64,000 nucleotides of DNA from Caballeronia catudaia (GTDB lineage Bacteria > Pseudomonadota > Gammaproteobacteria > Burkholderiales > Burkholderiaceae). A program made the position numbers and the translations under genes. Under the pieces are notes generated by a model. It searched no databases and was not told where the DNA came from. It was given only the letters and a program-made list of their open reading frames with translations. This document shows positions 25,922 through 34,120 of the stretch, piece after piece. Numbering within the stretch: position 1 is the first letter of the stretch; each line of letters opens with the position of its first letter. The stretch spans positions 62,001 to 126,000 of the forward strand of contig NZ_FCOF02000006.1 in assembly GCF_001544755.2 (NCBI RefSeq), given 5' to 3'.

Positions 25922-26767
25922 TCACCCACCCAAAACCCGCGCATGATGCGCGACATGCTCTCCGACGAATGTCGAAATAAAGAAGTACCCGTGGTCATAA
26001 CCTTCATGCCGCCTCACGGTTACCTTATGCCCTGCCGCAAGCGCATTGCGCTCCAACACCTCGGGATAAAGCTGCTCCGCGAGAAACTGATCCGCCAGTC
26101 CCTGATCGATGAGAATCCCGCCTTCGAACCGCGCCGCCGCATCGCTCTTGATCAACTCACTGGCATCGTATTTCGCCCAGGCGGCGCGATCATCCCCGAG
26201 ATAGCCGGTAAAAGCCTTAACGCCCCAGGGACACAGCGAAGGCGCCGCGATCGGCGCAAACGCCGACACACTGCGATAGAGACCAGGATTGCGCAACGCA
26301 AGAACGAGCGCACCATGCCCGCCCATCGAATGCCCGAAGATACCGATGCGATCCTCCCGCACCGGCAGCTCCGCAAGCACGACGTCCCGCAACTCCTGCA
26401 CATACGAATACATCCGATAACGCCGCGCCCAAGGCTCACGCGTCGCATCGACATAAAAGCCCGCACCGACGCCGAAATCCCACGCATCTTTCTCGCCGGG
26501 AATATCCGCGCCGCGCGGGCTCGTGTCCGGCGCGATCAGCGCAATGCCGTGCTCGGCGGCGTAACGCTGCGCGCCCGCCTTGATCGGAAACGTCTCTTCG
26601 GTACACGTGAGCCCGGCGAGATAAAACAGCGCCGGCACCTTCCCCGACGCCGCCCGCGCAGGCAGGAAGACGGAAAACCGCATCGGCAGGCCGATCGTCC
26701 GCGAATCGTGACGATAAACGCGCTGCACACCATCGAAGCAACGATGTTCTTCCACGAGCTCCAGCAT
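25922..26767 (-). CDS. fghA: S-formylglutathione hydrolase
   Basis: This 281-residue alpha/beta-hydrolase cleaves S-formylglutathione to formate and glutathione. The nucleophile elbow is GHSMGGHGA (Ser near residue 145), the oxyanion region is YLAGLTCTEETFPIKAGAQ, and the catalytic His lies in EGYDHGYFFI. The ATG at 26767 is preceded by GAGGAGAAAGCG, a strong ribosome binding site; a TTG at 26785 is less likely. It starts 14 bp after frmA and completes the glutathione-dependent formaldehyde detoxification pair. Confidence 0.95.
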   Translation of the reverse strand: MLELVEEHRCFDGVQRVYRHDSRTIGLPMRFSVFLPARAASGKVPALFYLAGLTCTEETFPIKAGAQRYAAEHGIALIAPDTSPRGADIPGEKDAWDFGVGAGFYVDATREPWARRYRMYSYVQELRDVVLAELPVREDRIGIFGHSMGGHGALVLALRNPGLYRSVSAFAPIAAPSLCPWGVKAFTGYLGDDRAAWAKYDASELIKSDAAARFEGGILIDQGLADQFLAEQLYPEVLERNALAAGHKVTVRRHEGYDHGYFFISTFVGEHVAHHARVLGG

Positions 26768-26781
26768 CGCTTTCTCCTCGC

Positions 26782-27888
26782 TCAATAAATGACGACCGAG
26801 CGGATCGACTCGCCCTTTTTCATCAGGTCGAACCCGTCGTTGATCTGCTCCAGCTTGAGATGATGCGTGATCAGATCGTCGATATTGATCTTGCCTTCCA
26901 TGTACCAGTCAACGATCTTCGGCACGTCGGTGCGGCCGCGCGCGCCGCCGAATGCCGAGCCCTTCCACTCGCGCCCCGTGACGAGCTGGAACGGACGCGT
27001 GCTGATCTCTTCGCCCGCCGCCGCCACGCCGATGATGAACGACTGCCCCCAGCCCTTGTGCGTGCATTCGAGCGCCTGACGCATCAGCTTCACGTTGCCG
27101 ACACATTCGAACGAGTAATCCGCGCCGCCATCGGTCAGTTGCACAATATGGTCGACGACGTTCTCGACTTCCTTCGGGTTGATGAAGTGCGTCATGCCGA
27201 ACTTCTTCGCCAGCTCGACGCGGCCCGGATTGATATCGACACCGATGATCTTGTCCGCGCCGACCATCTTCGCGCCCTGAATCACGTTCAGGCCGATGCC
27301 GCCGAGACCGAACACGACGACATTCGCGCCCGCCTCGACCTGCGCCGAATAGACGACCGCGCCAACGCCCGTCGTCACGCCGCAGCCGATGTAGCAGATC
27401 TTGTCGAAAGGCGCGTCTTCGCGCACTTTCGCCACCGCGATCTCGGGCACGACGATGTAGTTCGAAAACGTCGATGTCCCCATGTAATGGAACAACGGCT
27501 TGCCATCGAGTGAAAAGCGCGAGGTCGCATCGGGCATCAAGCCTTTGCCCTGCGTCGAACGAATCGCCTGACAGAGATTCGTCTTGCGCGACAGACAGAA
27601 CTTGCACTGCCGGCATTCCGGCGTGTAGAGCGGAATGACGTGATCGCCCTTCTTCAACGTGCCGACACCCGGCCCGACATCTACGATCACGCCCGCGCCT
27701 TCATGCCCGAGAATCGCCGGGAAAATGCCTTCGGGATCGGCGCCGGAAAGCGTGTAGTAATCGGTGTGGCAGATGCCCGTCGCCTTCACTTCGATCAGCA
27801 CTTCACCCGCGCGAGGGCCTTCGAGATCGACTTCCTCGATCGTCAACGGCTTGCCGGCTTCCCATGCGATTGCTGCTTTCGTCTTCAT
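26782..27888 (-). CDS. frmA: S-(hydroxymethyl)glutathione dehydrogenase / class III alcohol dehydrogenase
   Basis: This 368-residue zinc medium-chain dehydrogenase oxidises S-hydroxymethylglutathione with NAD+. The catalytic zinc region is [18 protein letters not shown] with GHEGAGVI, the structural zinc cysteines are in [15 protein letters not shown], and the Rossmann motif is [17 protein letters not shown]. The following VDINP indicates NAD. It also acts as S-nitrosoglutathione reductase in many bacteria. It is first in the frmA-fghA operon; no FrmR-type repressor gene is present nearby. Confidence 0.96.
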   Translation of the reverse strand: MKTKAAIAWEAGKPLTIEEVDLEGPRAGEVLIEVKATGICHTDYYTLSGADPEGIFPAILGHEGAGVIVDVGPGVGTLKKGDHVIPLYTPECRQCKFCLSRKTNLCQAIRSTQGKGLMPDATSRFSLDGKPLFHYMGTSTFSNYIVVPEIAVAKVREDAPFDKICYIGCGVTTGVGAVVYSAQVEAGANVVVFGLGGIGLNVIQGAKMVGADKIIGVDINPGRVELAKKFGMTHFINPKEVENVVDHIVQLTDGGADYSFECVGNVKLMRQALECTHKGWGQSFIIGVAAAGEEISTRPFQLVTGREWKGSAFGGARGRTDVPKIVDWYMEGKINIDDLITHHLKLEQINDGFDLMKKGESIRSVVIY

Positions 27889-27924
27889 CGTTGAACTCCC
27901 AGGTTATGAATGTGTTGAATGTCT

Positions 27925-29154
27925 TCAGCGCACGACGTTCAGGACTTCGTAACATGCGCCCATCGTGTGATAGTCGGTCTTGCCAGCCGGGCTTTTCTCG
28001 TCGCTGTACTGGCGGTTGTCGCGCGTGAGGATGCGATACCACGCGCCCCACTTGTGATCGACGAAATGCTTCCAGCTATAGGTCCACAGACGGTCGTAAT
28101 CGTTCCAGTAACGTGCGGCCCGCGCGGTATCGCCATCGCGTTGCGCACGATCGGCGAGCAAGGCCGCCGCCGCGAGCGATTCCGCCTGAACCCAGAAGTA
28201 TTTGTCCTCGTCGTAGAACTTGCCTTCCGTGTCGAAACCGTACACCATGCCGCCGTGCTCGTGATCCCACGAAAGCGCCAGCGCGCGGTCGAACATTTCG
28301 CGCGCTCTCACGGCATGCCACGCCTCTGGCCGATGACGATCGAGGATCAGCAGCAGCTTCGCCCATTCCGTCTGATGTCCCGGCTGAAAGCCCCACGGCC
28401 TGAAGATGTTGCTGCGATCGCCCTTGTTGTAGTCCCAGTCGATCGACCAGTCCGGCTTGTAATGTTCCCACACGAGCCCGCCCGCGAGGGACGCCTGACG
28501 GTTCACCATGTTATCGGCGAGCAAGGCCGCGCGATCGAGATAACGCGCTTCGCCCGTCGCTTCGAACGCGGCGAGCAACGCCTCGCAGGTATGCATGTTC
28601 GCGTTCTGGCCGCGATAGTCAGACACCCGCCAGTCCGCGCCCGCTTCGTCCTTGTAGAGGCCGTGCTGCGCGTCCCAGAAGCGCGTTTCCATCACGTTCC
28701 AGGTTTCGTCGAGATACGCGCGCGCTTCGTCAAACCCGGCTTCGACCGCCTTCGCATACGCGAGCACGACGAACGCGAGGCCGTAGCAATGATTCGTCGC
28801 ATCGGTGACGTCGCGGCCTTTGAGCGTCCACGCGTAGCCGCCCGTACGCGGATCGCGATGAAACTCGCGCAGGTATTCGACGCCATGCGCCACGCCGCCG
28901 CGATATTCATCGAGCCCGAAATGCTTGTACGCCATCGCGTAGTTGAAGACGAAGCGGGTGCTCGACACGAGATGACGCGATGTGCGGTCATAGACCGTGC
29001 CGTCGTTCTTGTAGTAGTGATAGAAGCCGCCCGCCGGGTCCATGCAGTGCGGGTGATAGAAGGTCATCGTGCGCAACGCGTGATCGAGCAGAAACTCACG
29101 CGAACGGAAATCGGGTGGCGCTGCGTCCGGATGCGACGGTGAGGGTGTGGGCAT
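27925..29154 (-). CDS. AGE-family sugar isomerase/epimerase (YihS/mannose isomerase type)
   Basis: This 409-residue all-helical (alpha/alpha)6-barrel protein belongs to the N-acylglucosamine 2-epimerase superfamily. Typical motifs are GGFYHYYKNDGTVYD, SSTRFVFNYAMAY, NCYG-like ATNHCYGLAF, RGQNANMHTCEALLAA with a catalytic-type His, and QPGHQTEWAKLLL with a second His. Such enzymes interconvert aldoses and ketoses such as mannose/fructose or sulfoquinovose derivatives. It lies 105 bp downstream of a xylulokinase gene on the same strand, so a pathway from an aldose to a ketose and then a ketose phosphate is plausible. The substrate is not determined. Confidence 0.82.
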   Translation of the reverse strand: MPTPSPSHPDAAPPDFRSREFLLDHALRTMTFYHPHCMDPAGGFYHYYKNDGTVYDRTSRHLVSSTRFVFNYAMAYKHFGLDEYRGGVAHGVEYLREFHRDPRTGGYAWTLKGRDVTDATNHCYGLAFVVLAYAKAVEAGFDEARAYLDETWNVMETRFWDAQHGLYKDEAGADWRVSDYRGQNANMHTCEALLAAFEATGEARYLDRAALLADNMVNRQASLAGGLVWEHYKPDWSIDWDYNKGDRSNIFRPWGFQPGHQTEWAKLLLILDRHRPEAWHAVRAREMFDRALALSWDHEHGGMVYGFDTEGKFYDEDKYFWVQAESLAAAALLADRAQRDGDTARAARYWNDYDRLWTYSWKHFVDHKWGAWYRILTRDNRQYSDEKSPAGKTDYHTMGACYEVLNVVR

Positions 29155-29259
29155 GGCAGATGTCGACGTTGTCGTGATGAAGCAAACATCATGGTCCGCT
29201 CATATGAAGCCGCGCTTCATGAGCGGGAATGGCGACGCGATACTGCAGAGCGCCCAAGT

Positions 29260-30705
29260 TTAAGCGGACTTGCGCTTGGGCGTGAACCAGTCTTCGACAC
29301 GCTTGTACAGATCGATGAAACGCGCGAACCGTTCATCGAGCGATGCATCCGCGCGCGGCGTGGCGGCGAGCGTGGCGCCAGGCGCGAGCGCCGCGAGATC
29401 GTCCACGCGCCAGTGGCCCGCCGCGATGCCGCCGAGTATCGCCGCGCCGCGCGTCGCGGCGTTCGGGCAATCGATGGCATGCAGATCGACGCGCAGTGCA
29501 TCGGCGAGCAGTTGGCGCCAGCGCGGATCGACCGAGCCGCCGCCCGCGAGCAGCATCGAGTCGAGCGGTGTGCCGTTCTCGCGTATCGCATCGAGTCCCG
29601 CACGCAATGCGAATGCCACGCCTTCGAAAGCGGCGCGCATCAGCGTGCCGCGCGTGTCGTCGAGGCCGAGACCGAGCCAGCCGCCGCGCGCGTCGGGGTT
29701 CATCCACGGGGAACGCTCGCCGCTCAGGTACGGCAGGAAGCTCACGGATGCGCTGGCGCTCGCGGCGAACGCGTCCTCGTAGGCTTCGGGCCACGACGCA
29801 TAGCCGAGCCAGCCGCGCACCGCTTCCAGCGCGACGCCGACGTTCTGCATCGCCGCCATGCGATACCAAGCGCCAGTCGCCGCGCGATACGTATGCAGGC
29901 CGTGAACGGGCGTCGGCGCTTCGTCGCACATCACGACGATCTGGCCGCCGGTGCCGGTGGTGAGCAGCGCATCGCCATCGGATGACAGGCCACTGCCGAG
30001 CGCGGCGCACGGCGTATCGCCCGCGCCGACGGCCAGCGGAATGCCCGGGCGCAAGCCCAGTTCCGACGCCGCTTCGTCCGACAACGCGCCGCCGCTTTCA
30101 TGCGATGCCGCGAGCGGCGCGAACCACGCGCGCGGCAAGCCGAGCCGCTCGATGAGCGCGTCGTCCCATGCGCCGGAGGGCATCGCGAGCGCGGTGGCGC
30201 AGGCATCGGAGGCATCGGTGACGAAGCTGGCGGAAGCGGCGCCGCCGAGCTTCGCGCGCAGCCAGTCTTTCGGCTGCAAGGCCCAGCGTGTTTCGGCGGC
30301 GACGTGCGGTTCGTTCTGCACGAGCCAGCGCAACAACGGCCCCGCCATGCCGGGCGCAACCGGATTCGGTTGCGGCAAACCCCAGGCGTCGAGCAGATCG
30401 CGGGCGCGCGTGTCGGGCCAGAGCATCGCGGCGCGCAGCGCTCGGCCATCGGCGGCGGCCGGCACGACGCCGTGCATCTGCCCGGAAAAGCCGATCGCGC
30501 GCACTGTATCGCGCTCGTTCGCGGGGAGGCGCGAGGCCGCATTGACGAGCGCCGAGTGCCACGCGTCGACGGTGGTTTCCGCCCAGCCGGGACGCGCGCT
30601 CGTCACTGCGTACGATGCGCTCGCGGACGCGGTTTCGCGCCCGTTTTCGTCGATGATGGCGAGTTTCAGAGAGCCCGTACCGAGATCGATGCCTAAAAAA
30701 CGCAT
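29260..30705 (-). CDS. xylB: Xylulokinase (second copy)
   Basis: This 481-residue FGGY kinase has MRFLGIDLGTGSLKLAIID, GFSGQMHGVVPAA, VGAGDTPCAALGSG, FLPYLSGERSPWMNP and LLAGGGSVDPRWRQLLAD. These are the XylB landmarks, though the protein is clearly diverged from the xylulokinase at 10429. It presumably phosphorylates D-xylulose or a related ketose. It is transcribed together with the AGE-family isomerase gene. A GGGGTATACCCC palindrome at 30750-30761 lies 45 bp upstream of the start. The two kinases may serve different inducers or substrates. Confidence 0.87.
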   Translation of the reverse strand: MRFLGIDLGTGSLKLAIIDENGRETASASASYAVTSARPGWAETTVDAWHSALVNAASRLPANERDTVRAIGFSGQMHGVVPAAADGRALRAAMLWPDTRARDLLDAWGLPQPNPVAPGMAGPLLRWLVQNEPHVAAETRWALQPKDWLRAKLGGAASASFVTDASDACATALAMPSGAWDDALIERLGLPRAWFAPLAASHESGGALSDEAASELGLRPGIPLAVGAGDTPCAALGSGLSSDGDALLTTGTGGQIVVMCDEAPTPVHGLHTYRAATGAWYRMAAMQNVGVALEAVRGWLGYASWPEAYEDAFAASASASVSFLPYLSGERSPWMNPDARGGWLGLGLDDTRGTLMRAAFEGVAFALRAGLDAIRENGTPLDSMLLAGGGSVDPRWRQLLADALRVDLHAIDCPNAATRGAAILGGIAAGHWRVDDLAALAPGATLAATPRADASLDERFARFIDLYKRVEDWFTPKRKSA

Positions 30706-31040
30706 GGGATGCCGAGTCTGAAAAGACGTTAGGGAAAACGCGTAAATCGGGGGTATACCCCGCCATCTCGCGATGAAGGCGAAAAACGGACTATACGCGC
30801 GGCGTGATGAACATCATAACGAGCGCCCCAAGATTGCGGCCTTCCGTCACGCGACGAAATTCCTCGCGCATGCGTCAAACCCCTTGCGGCAAGGGCTTGC
30901 GCAGCTTTGCGCCACCGGTGGCGCGCGAAACCCATATCGCCCCGCGAACGCGACGTATAGCGCCCTGCGGTCTTGTTTGTGCTTTTTGATGCACTTAACT
31001 TGGAGGCCATTCAAATGGATTGGCATACAAGGAGAGAGAC
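30706..31040. other. Divergent intergenic region, xylB2/NCS2 permease
   Basis: This 335-bp non-coding region contains two perfect palindromes: GGGGTATACCCC at 30750-30761 near xylB2, and GCGCCACCGGTGGCGC at 30909-30924 upstream of the permease. An AAGGAGAG ribosome binding site precedes the permease ATG at 31041. No gene or RNA family was recognised. Confidence 0.6.
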
Positions 31041-32432
31041 ATGGCGTTGGGTTCGACAGATTCCACGGTGCATCCCGTCGACGAACGGTTGCCGACCGGC
31101 CAGTTGTTGACGCTCGGCATCCAGCACGTTCTCGTGATGTACGCGGGCGCGGTCGCGGTGCCGCTGATTCTCGGCGCCGCGATGAACCTGCCGAAAGATC
31201 AGGTCGCGTTTCTCATCAGCGCGGACCTGTTTTCGTGCGGCATCGCCACCCTGATCCAGACGCTCGGGCTGTGGATCTTCGGCATCCGCCTGCCTGTCAT
31301 CATGGGTTGCACGTTCGCGGCCGTCGGCCCGATGGTCGCGATCGGCACGAATCCCTCGCTCGGCATTCTCGACGTGTTCGGCGCGACTATCGCGGCGGGC
31401 GTGATCGGCATCGTGCTCGCGCCGATGATCGGCAAGCTGCTGCGCTTCTTTCCGCCGGTCGTGGTCGGCACGGTGATCGCGGTGATCGGGCTCTCGCTGA
31501 TGGGCGTGGGCATCAACTGGGCGGCGGGCGGCATCGGCAATCCCGATTACGGCAATCCCGTGTTTCTGCTGCTGTCGCTCGTCGTGCTGTCGCTGATCCT
31601 GCTCATCAACAAGTTCGCGCGCGGCTTCATCGCGAATATCTCGGTGCTGCTCGGAATCGTCGTGGGGTTCGGCATCGCCGCGATGCTCGGCCGCGTGAAC
31701 ATGGATGGCGTCGCGCACGCGCCGTGGGTCGGCATCGTGCTGCCGTTTCACTTCGGCCTGCCGCATTTCGATGCGCTTTCCGTCGCGACGATGGTCATCG
31801 TCATGTTCGTGACATTCATCGAATCGACGGGGATGTTCCTCGCGGTCGGCGATCTGGTCGAGCGTCCCGTCGATCAGAAAGCGCTGGTGCGCGGCCTGCG
31901 TGTCGATGGGCTCGGCACGCTGATCGGTGGCATCTTCAATTCGTTTCCGCACACGTCGTTTTCGCAGAATGTCGGTCTGATCGGCGTGACGGGCGTGAAG
32001 AGCCGTTTCGTCTGCGCGACGGGCGGCGTGATTCTCGTGGCGCTCGGCCTCTTTCCGAAGATGGCGCAGGTCGTCGCTTCGGTGCCGCCGTTCGTGCTCG
32101 GCGGCGCGGGCATCGTGATGTTCGGCATGGTCGCGGCGAACGGCATCAAGACGCTGTCGCGCGTGGATTTTTCGAAGAACCAGCACAACCTGTTCATCGT
32201 CGCTGTGAGCGTGGGGATGGGAATGGTGCCGGTCGTCGCGCCGAAGTTCTTCACGCAACTGCCGCACGCGCTCGAACCGATTCTGCATAGCGGAATTTTG
32301 CTGGCGTCGGTGACGGCGGTGGTGCTGAACATCGTGTTCAACGGCGTGCGCAAGGAGCGCGAGGCGCGGCGCGATGCGATCGAAGCCGCGCACGAATTTG
32401 AAGGCGCGGCTCATGCGGGCGACGCGCACTGA
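31041..32432 (+). CDS. NCS2-family nucleobase:cation symporter (xanthine/uracil permease type)
   Basis: This 463-residue inner-membrane protein has about 14 hydrophobic segments. The family signature region FVTFIESTGMFLAVGDLVER, the GGIFNSFPHTSFSQNVGLIGVTGV block and the QHVLVMYAGAVAVPLI start are typical of NCS2 xanthine/uric acid permeases such as XanP, UacT and PbuX. The Q/E-N pattern suggests a xanthine or urate carrier rather than uracil, but this is tentative. The start at 31041 has AAGGAGAG at a suitable distance. It is a single-gene unit followed by a strong intrinsic terminator. Confidence 0.9.
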   Translation: MALGSTDSTVHPVDERLPTGQLLTLGIQHVLVMYAGAVAVPLILGAAMNLPKDQVAFLISADLFSCGIATLIQTLGLWIFGIRLPVIMGCTFAAVGPMVAIGTNPSLGILDVFGATIAAGVIGIVLAPMIGKLLRFFPPVVVGTVIAVIGLSLMGVGINWAAGGIGNPDYGNPVFLLLSLVVLSLILLINKFARGFIANISVLLGIVVGFGIAAMLGRVNMDGVAHAPWVGIVLPFHFGLPHFDALSVATMVIVMFVTFIESTGMFLAVGDLVERPVDQKALVRGLRVDGLGTLIGGIFNSFPHTSFSQNVGLIGVTGVKSRFVCATGGVILVALGLFPKMAQVVASVPPFVLGGAGIVMFGMVAANGIKTLSRVDFSKNQHNLFIVAVSVGMGMVPVVAPKFFTQLPHALEPILHSGILLASVTAVVLNIVFNGVRKEREARRDAIEAAHEFEGAAHAGDAH

Positions 32433-32474
32433 GGAGTTGGCCGCTGGGAGTGCTTGCTGGCTGTTTGCGTTATG

Positions 32475-32503
32475 CGCCGCGGTGGGAGCCGCGGCGTTTT
32501 TTT
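32475..32503 (+). terminator. Intrinsic terminator after the NCS2 permease
   Basis: CGCCGCGG (32475-32482) and CCGCGGCG (32489-32496) form an 8-bp stem with a 6-base loop, followed by seven T residues. It lies about 40 bp after the permease stop. Confidence 0.92.
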
Positions 32504-32572
32504 GCTTTTGCGAAGCGAGCGTGGCGGTACGCGACGCGCCCGTTCTCTGCAAAGTGGCGATTCAAAGTAGAA

Positions 32573-32604
32573 CGCCTCAAGAGCGGCTTCCCGCGCTTGA
32601 GGCG
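32573..32604 (-). terminator. Stem-loop downstream of RND operon 1
   Basis: CGCCTCAAG (32573-32581) pairs with CTTGAGGCG (32596-32604). On the minus strand it lies about 30 bp after the outer-membrane factor stop and is followed by TTCTACTTTG, a weak T-tract. It probably ends the first efflux operon. Confidence 0.65.
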
Positions 32605-32631
32605 CTTTATTGCGCGATGGCTTGGCCGCGC

Positions 32632-34119
32632 TTATCCCGCCGAAACGCGTGCGTCACTCGCCGAAGCGGCATCCACCGCCCGCGGCTGATCCCCCGTCCG
32701 CTCGATCCACCCACCGCCCAGCGCCTGATACAGCGTCACGAGATTCGACAGGCGCTGCGTGCGAGCCGTAATCAGCGTCTGCTGCACCGAATACAGATCC
32801 TGCTGCGCCGTCAACACGCCGAGATAGCTATCGACGCCTTGCCGGTATCGCAGCGTCGACAGATCCAGCCGACGCTGCTGCGCCGCCGTGTCGCGCTCGA
32901 GCGCGGCGATCTGCTGGTCGTAGGTGCCGCGCGCGGCGAGGCCATCGGCTACGTCACGGAACGCCGATTGAATGGCCTTCTCGTACTGCGCGACCTCGAT
33001 CTTCTTCTGGATGTGCGCGAGATCGAGATTCGCGAGGTTCTGCCCGCCTTCGAAAATCGGCAACGTGATGGTCGGCGCGAAACCCCACGCCGCCGAGCCC
33101 GCCTTGAACAGCCCGCCCAGCGTCGGGCTCAGCGTGCCGAAGTTGCCCGTCAGCGAGATGCTCGGAAAAAACGCTGCGCGCGCCGCGCCGATGTTCGCGT
33201 TGGCCGCCAGCAGGTTCTGCTCGGCCTCCATGATGTCCGGACGGCGCAGCAGCAGATCCGAAGGCAGCCCTGCCGGAATGTCCGTAAGCAGGTTCTGACC
33301 GCCGAGCGGCAGGCCGCCCGGCAGATCGGCCGGCATCGGCTCGCCCAGCAGCAGCACGAGCGCATTCACCGCCTGCGCGCGCGCACGCTCCTGCGACTGC
33401 AGATTCGCCGCCGCGCTCTCCATCACCGTCTGCGCCTGGCTCAGGTCCAGGTCGGACGCCGTGCCGTTGTCGAACTGGAGCTTCACGATGCCGTACGAAT
33501 CGCTGGCGCTCTTGAGCGTCTGACGCGTGACGGCGAGCAGGTCATCGGCTTGCAGCACTTGCAGATACTGCGTCGCGACCTGCGACACCAGCGAGATTTC
33601 CGCCGCCTTGCGCGCATACGCGGTCGCGAAGTACTTCGCCAGAGCCTGATCCTTCAGGCTCTGCACGCGGCCGAACAGGTCGATCTCCCACGACGCGTTC
33701 AGCCCGACCGAATACTGGTTCGAGATGGTCTGGTTGAAGAACGACAGATCCCGCGGCGTGCGCGCCTTGTTCTGCCCGGCTTGCGCTCCGAGCGTCGGGA
33801 ACAGCTCCGAGCGCACGATGCGATATTGCGCCTGCGCAGCCTGCACGTTGAGCATGGCGACGCGCAGATCGCGGTTGTTCTTCAGCGCCATGTCGATGAG
33901 CTGCTGCAGCCGCGCATCGACGAAGAAGTCGCGCCAGCCGATATCGGCGGCCGCCACGCCCTCGGCGCTGTGCGCGCCTGCGGCGCCGGGCTGTGTCGCG
34001 TACACGCCGCCCGTCGGGAAATTCGCCGTCACGGGCGCGGCGGGGCGCTCGTACTTCGGCGCCATCGTGCAGCCGCTCGCCAGTATGGCCGCCGTTGCGA
34101 TCAGGGTAAGTCTACGCAT
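32632..34119 (-). CDS. RND efflux outer-membrane factor (OprM/NodT family), system 1
   Basis: This 495-residue outer-membrane lipoprotein has signal peptide MRRLTLIATAAILASGC with the lipobox Cys at 17. Two repeated TolC-like coiled-coil halves follow, with the typical GWRDFFVDARLQQLIDMALKNNRDLR block near residue 70 and LRRPDIMEAEQNLLAANANIGAARAAFFPSISL near 300. It forms the trimeric exit duct for the pump encoded just upstream. The gap to the pump gene is 1 bp. It is closely similar to the factor at 39125-40651. Confidence 0.94.
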   Translation of the reverse strand: MRRLTLIATAAILASGCTMAPKYERPAAPVTANFPTGGVYATQPGAAGAHSAEGVAAADIGWRDFFVDARLQQLIDMALKNNRDLRVAMLNVQAAQAQYRIVRSELFPTLGAQAGQNKARTPRDLSFFNQTISNQYSVGLNASWEIDLFGRVQSLKDQALAKYFATAYARKAAEISLVSQVATQYLQVLQADDLLAVTRQTLKSASDSYGIVKLQFDNGTASDLDLSQAQTVMESAAANLQSQERARAQAVNALVLLLGEPMPADLPGGLPLGGQNLLTDIPAGLPSDLLLRRPDIMEAEQNLLAANANIGAARAAFFPSISLTGNFGTLSPTLGGLFKAGSAAWGFAPTITLPIFEGGQNLANLDLAHIQKKIEVAQYEKAIQSAFRDVADGLAARGTYDQQIAALERDTAAQQRRLDLSTLRYRQGVDSYLGVLTAQQDLYSVQQTLITARTQRLSNLVTLYQALGGGWIERTGDQPRAVDAASASDARVSAG

Positions 34120-34120
34120 G

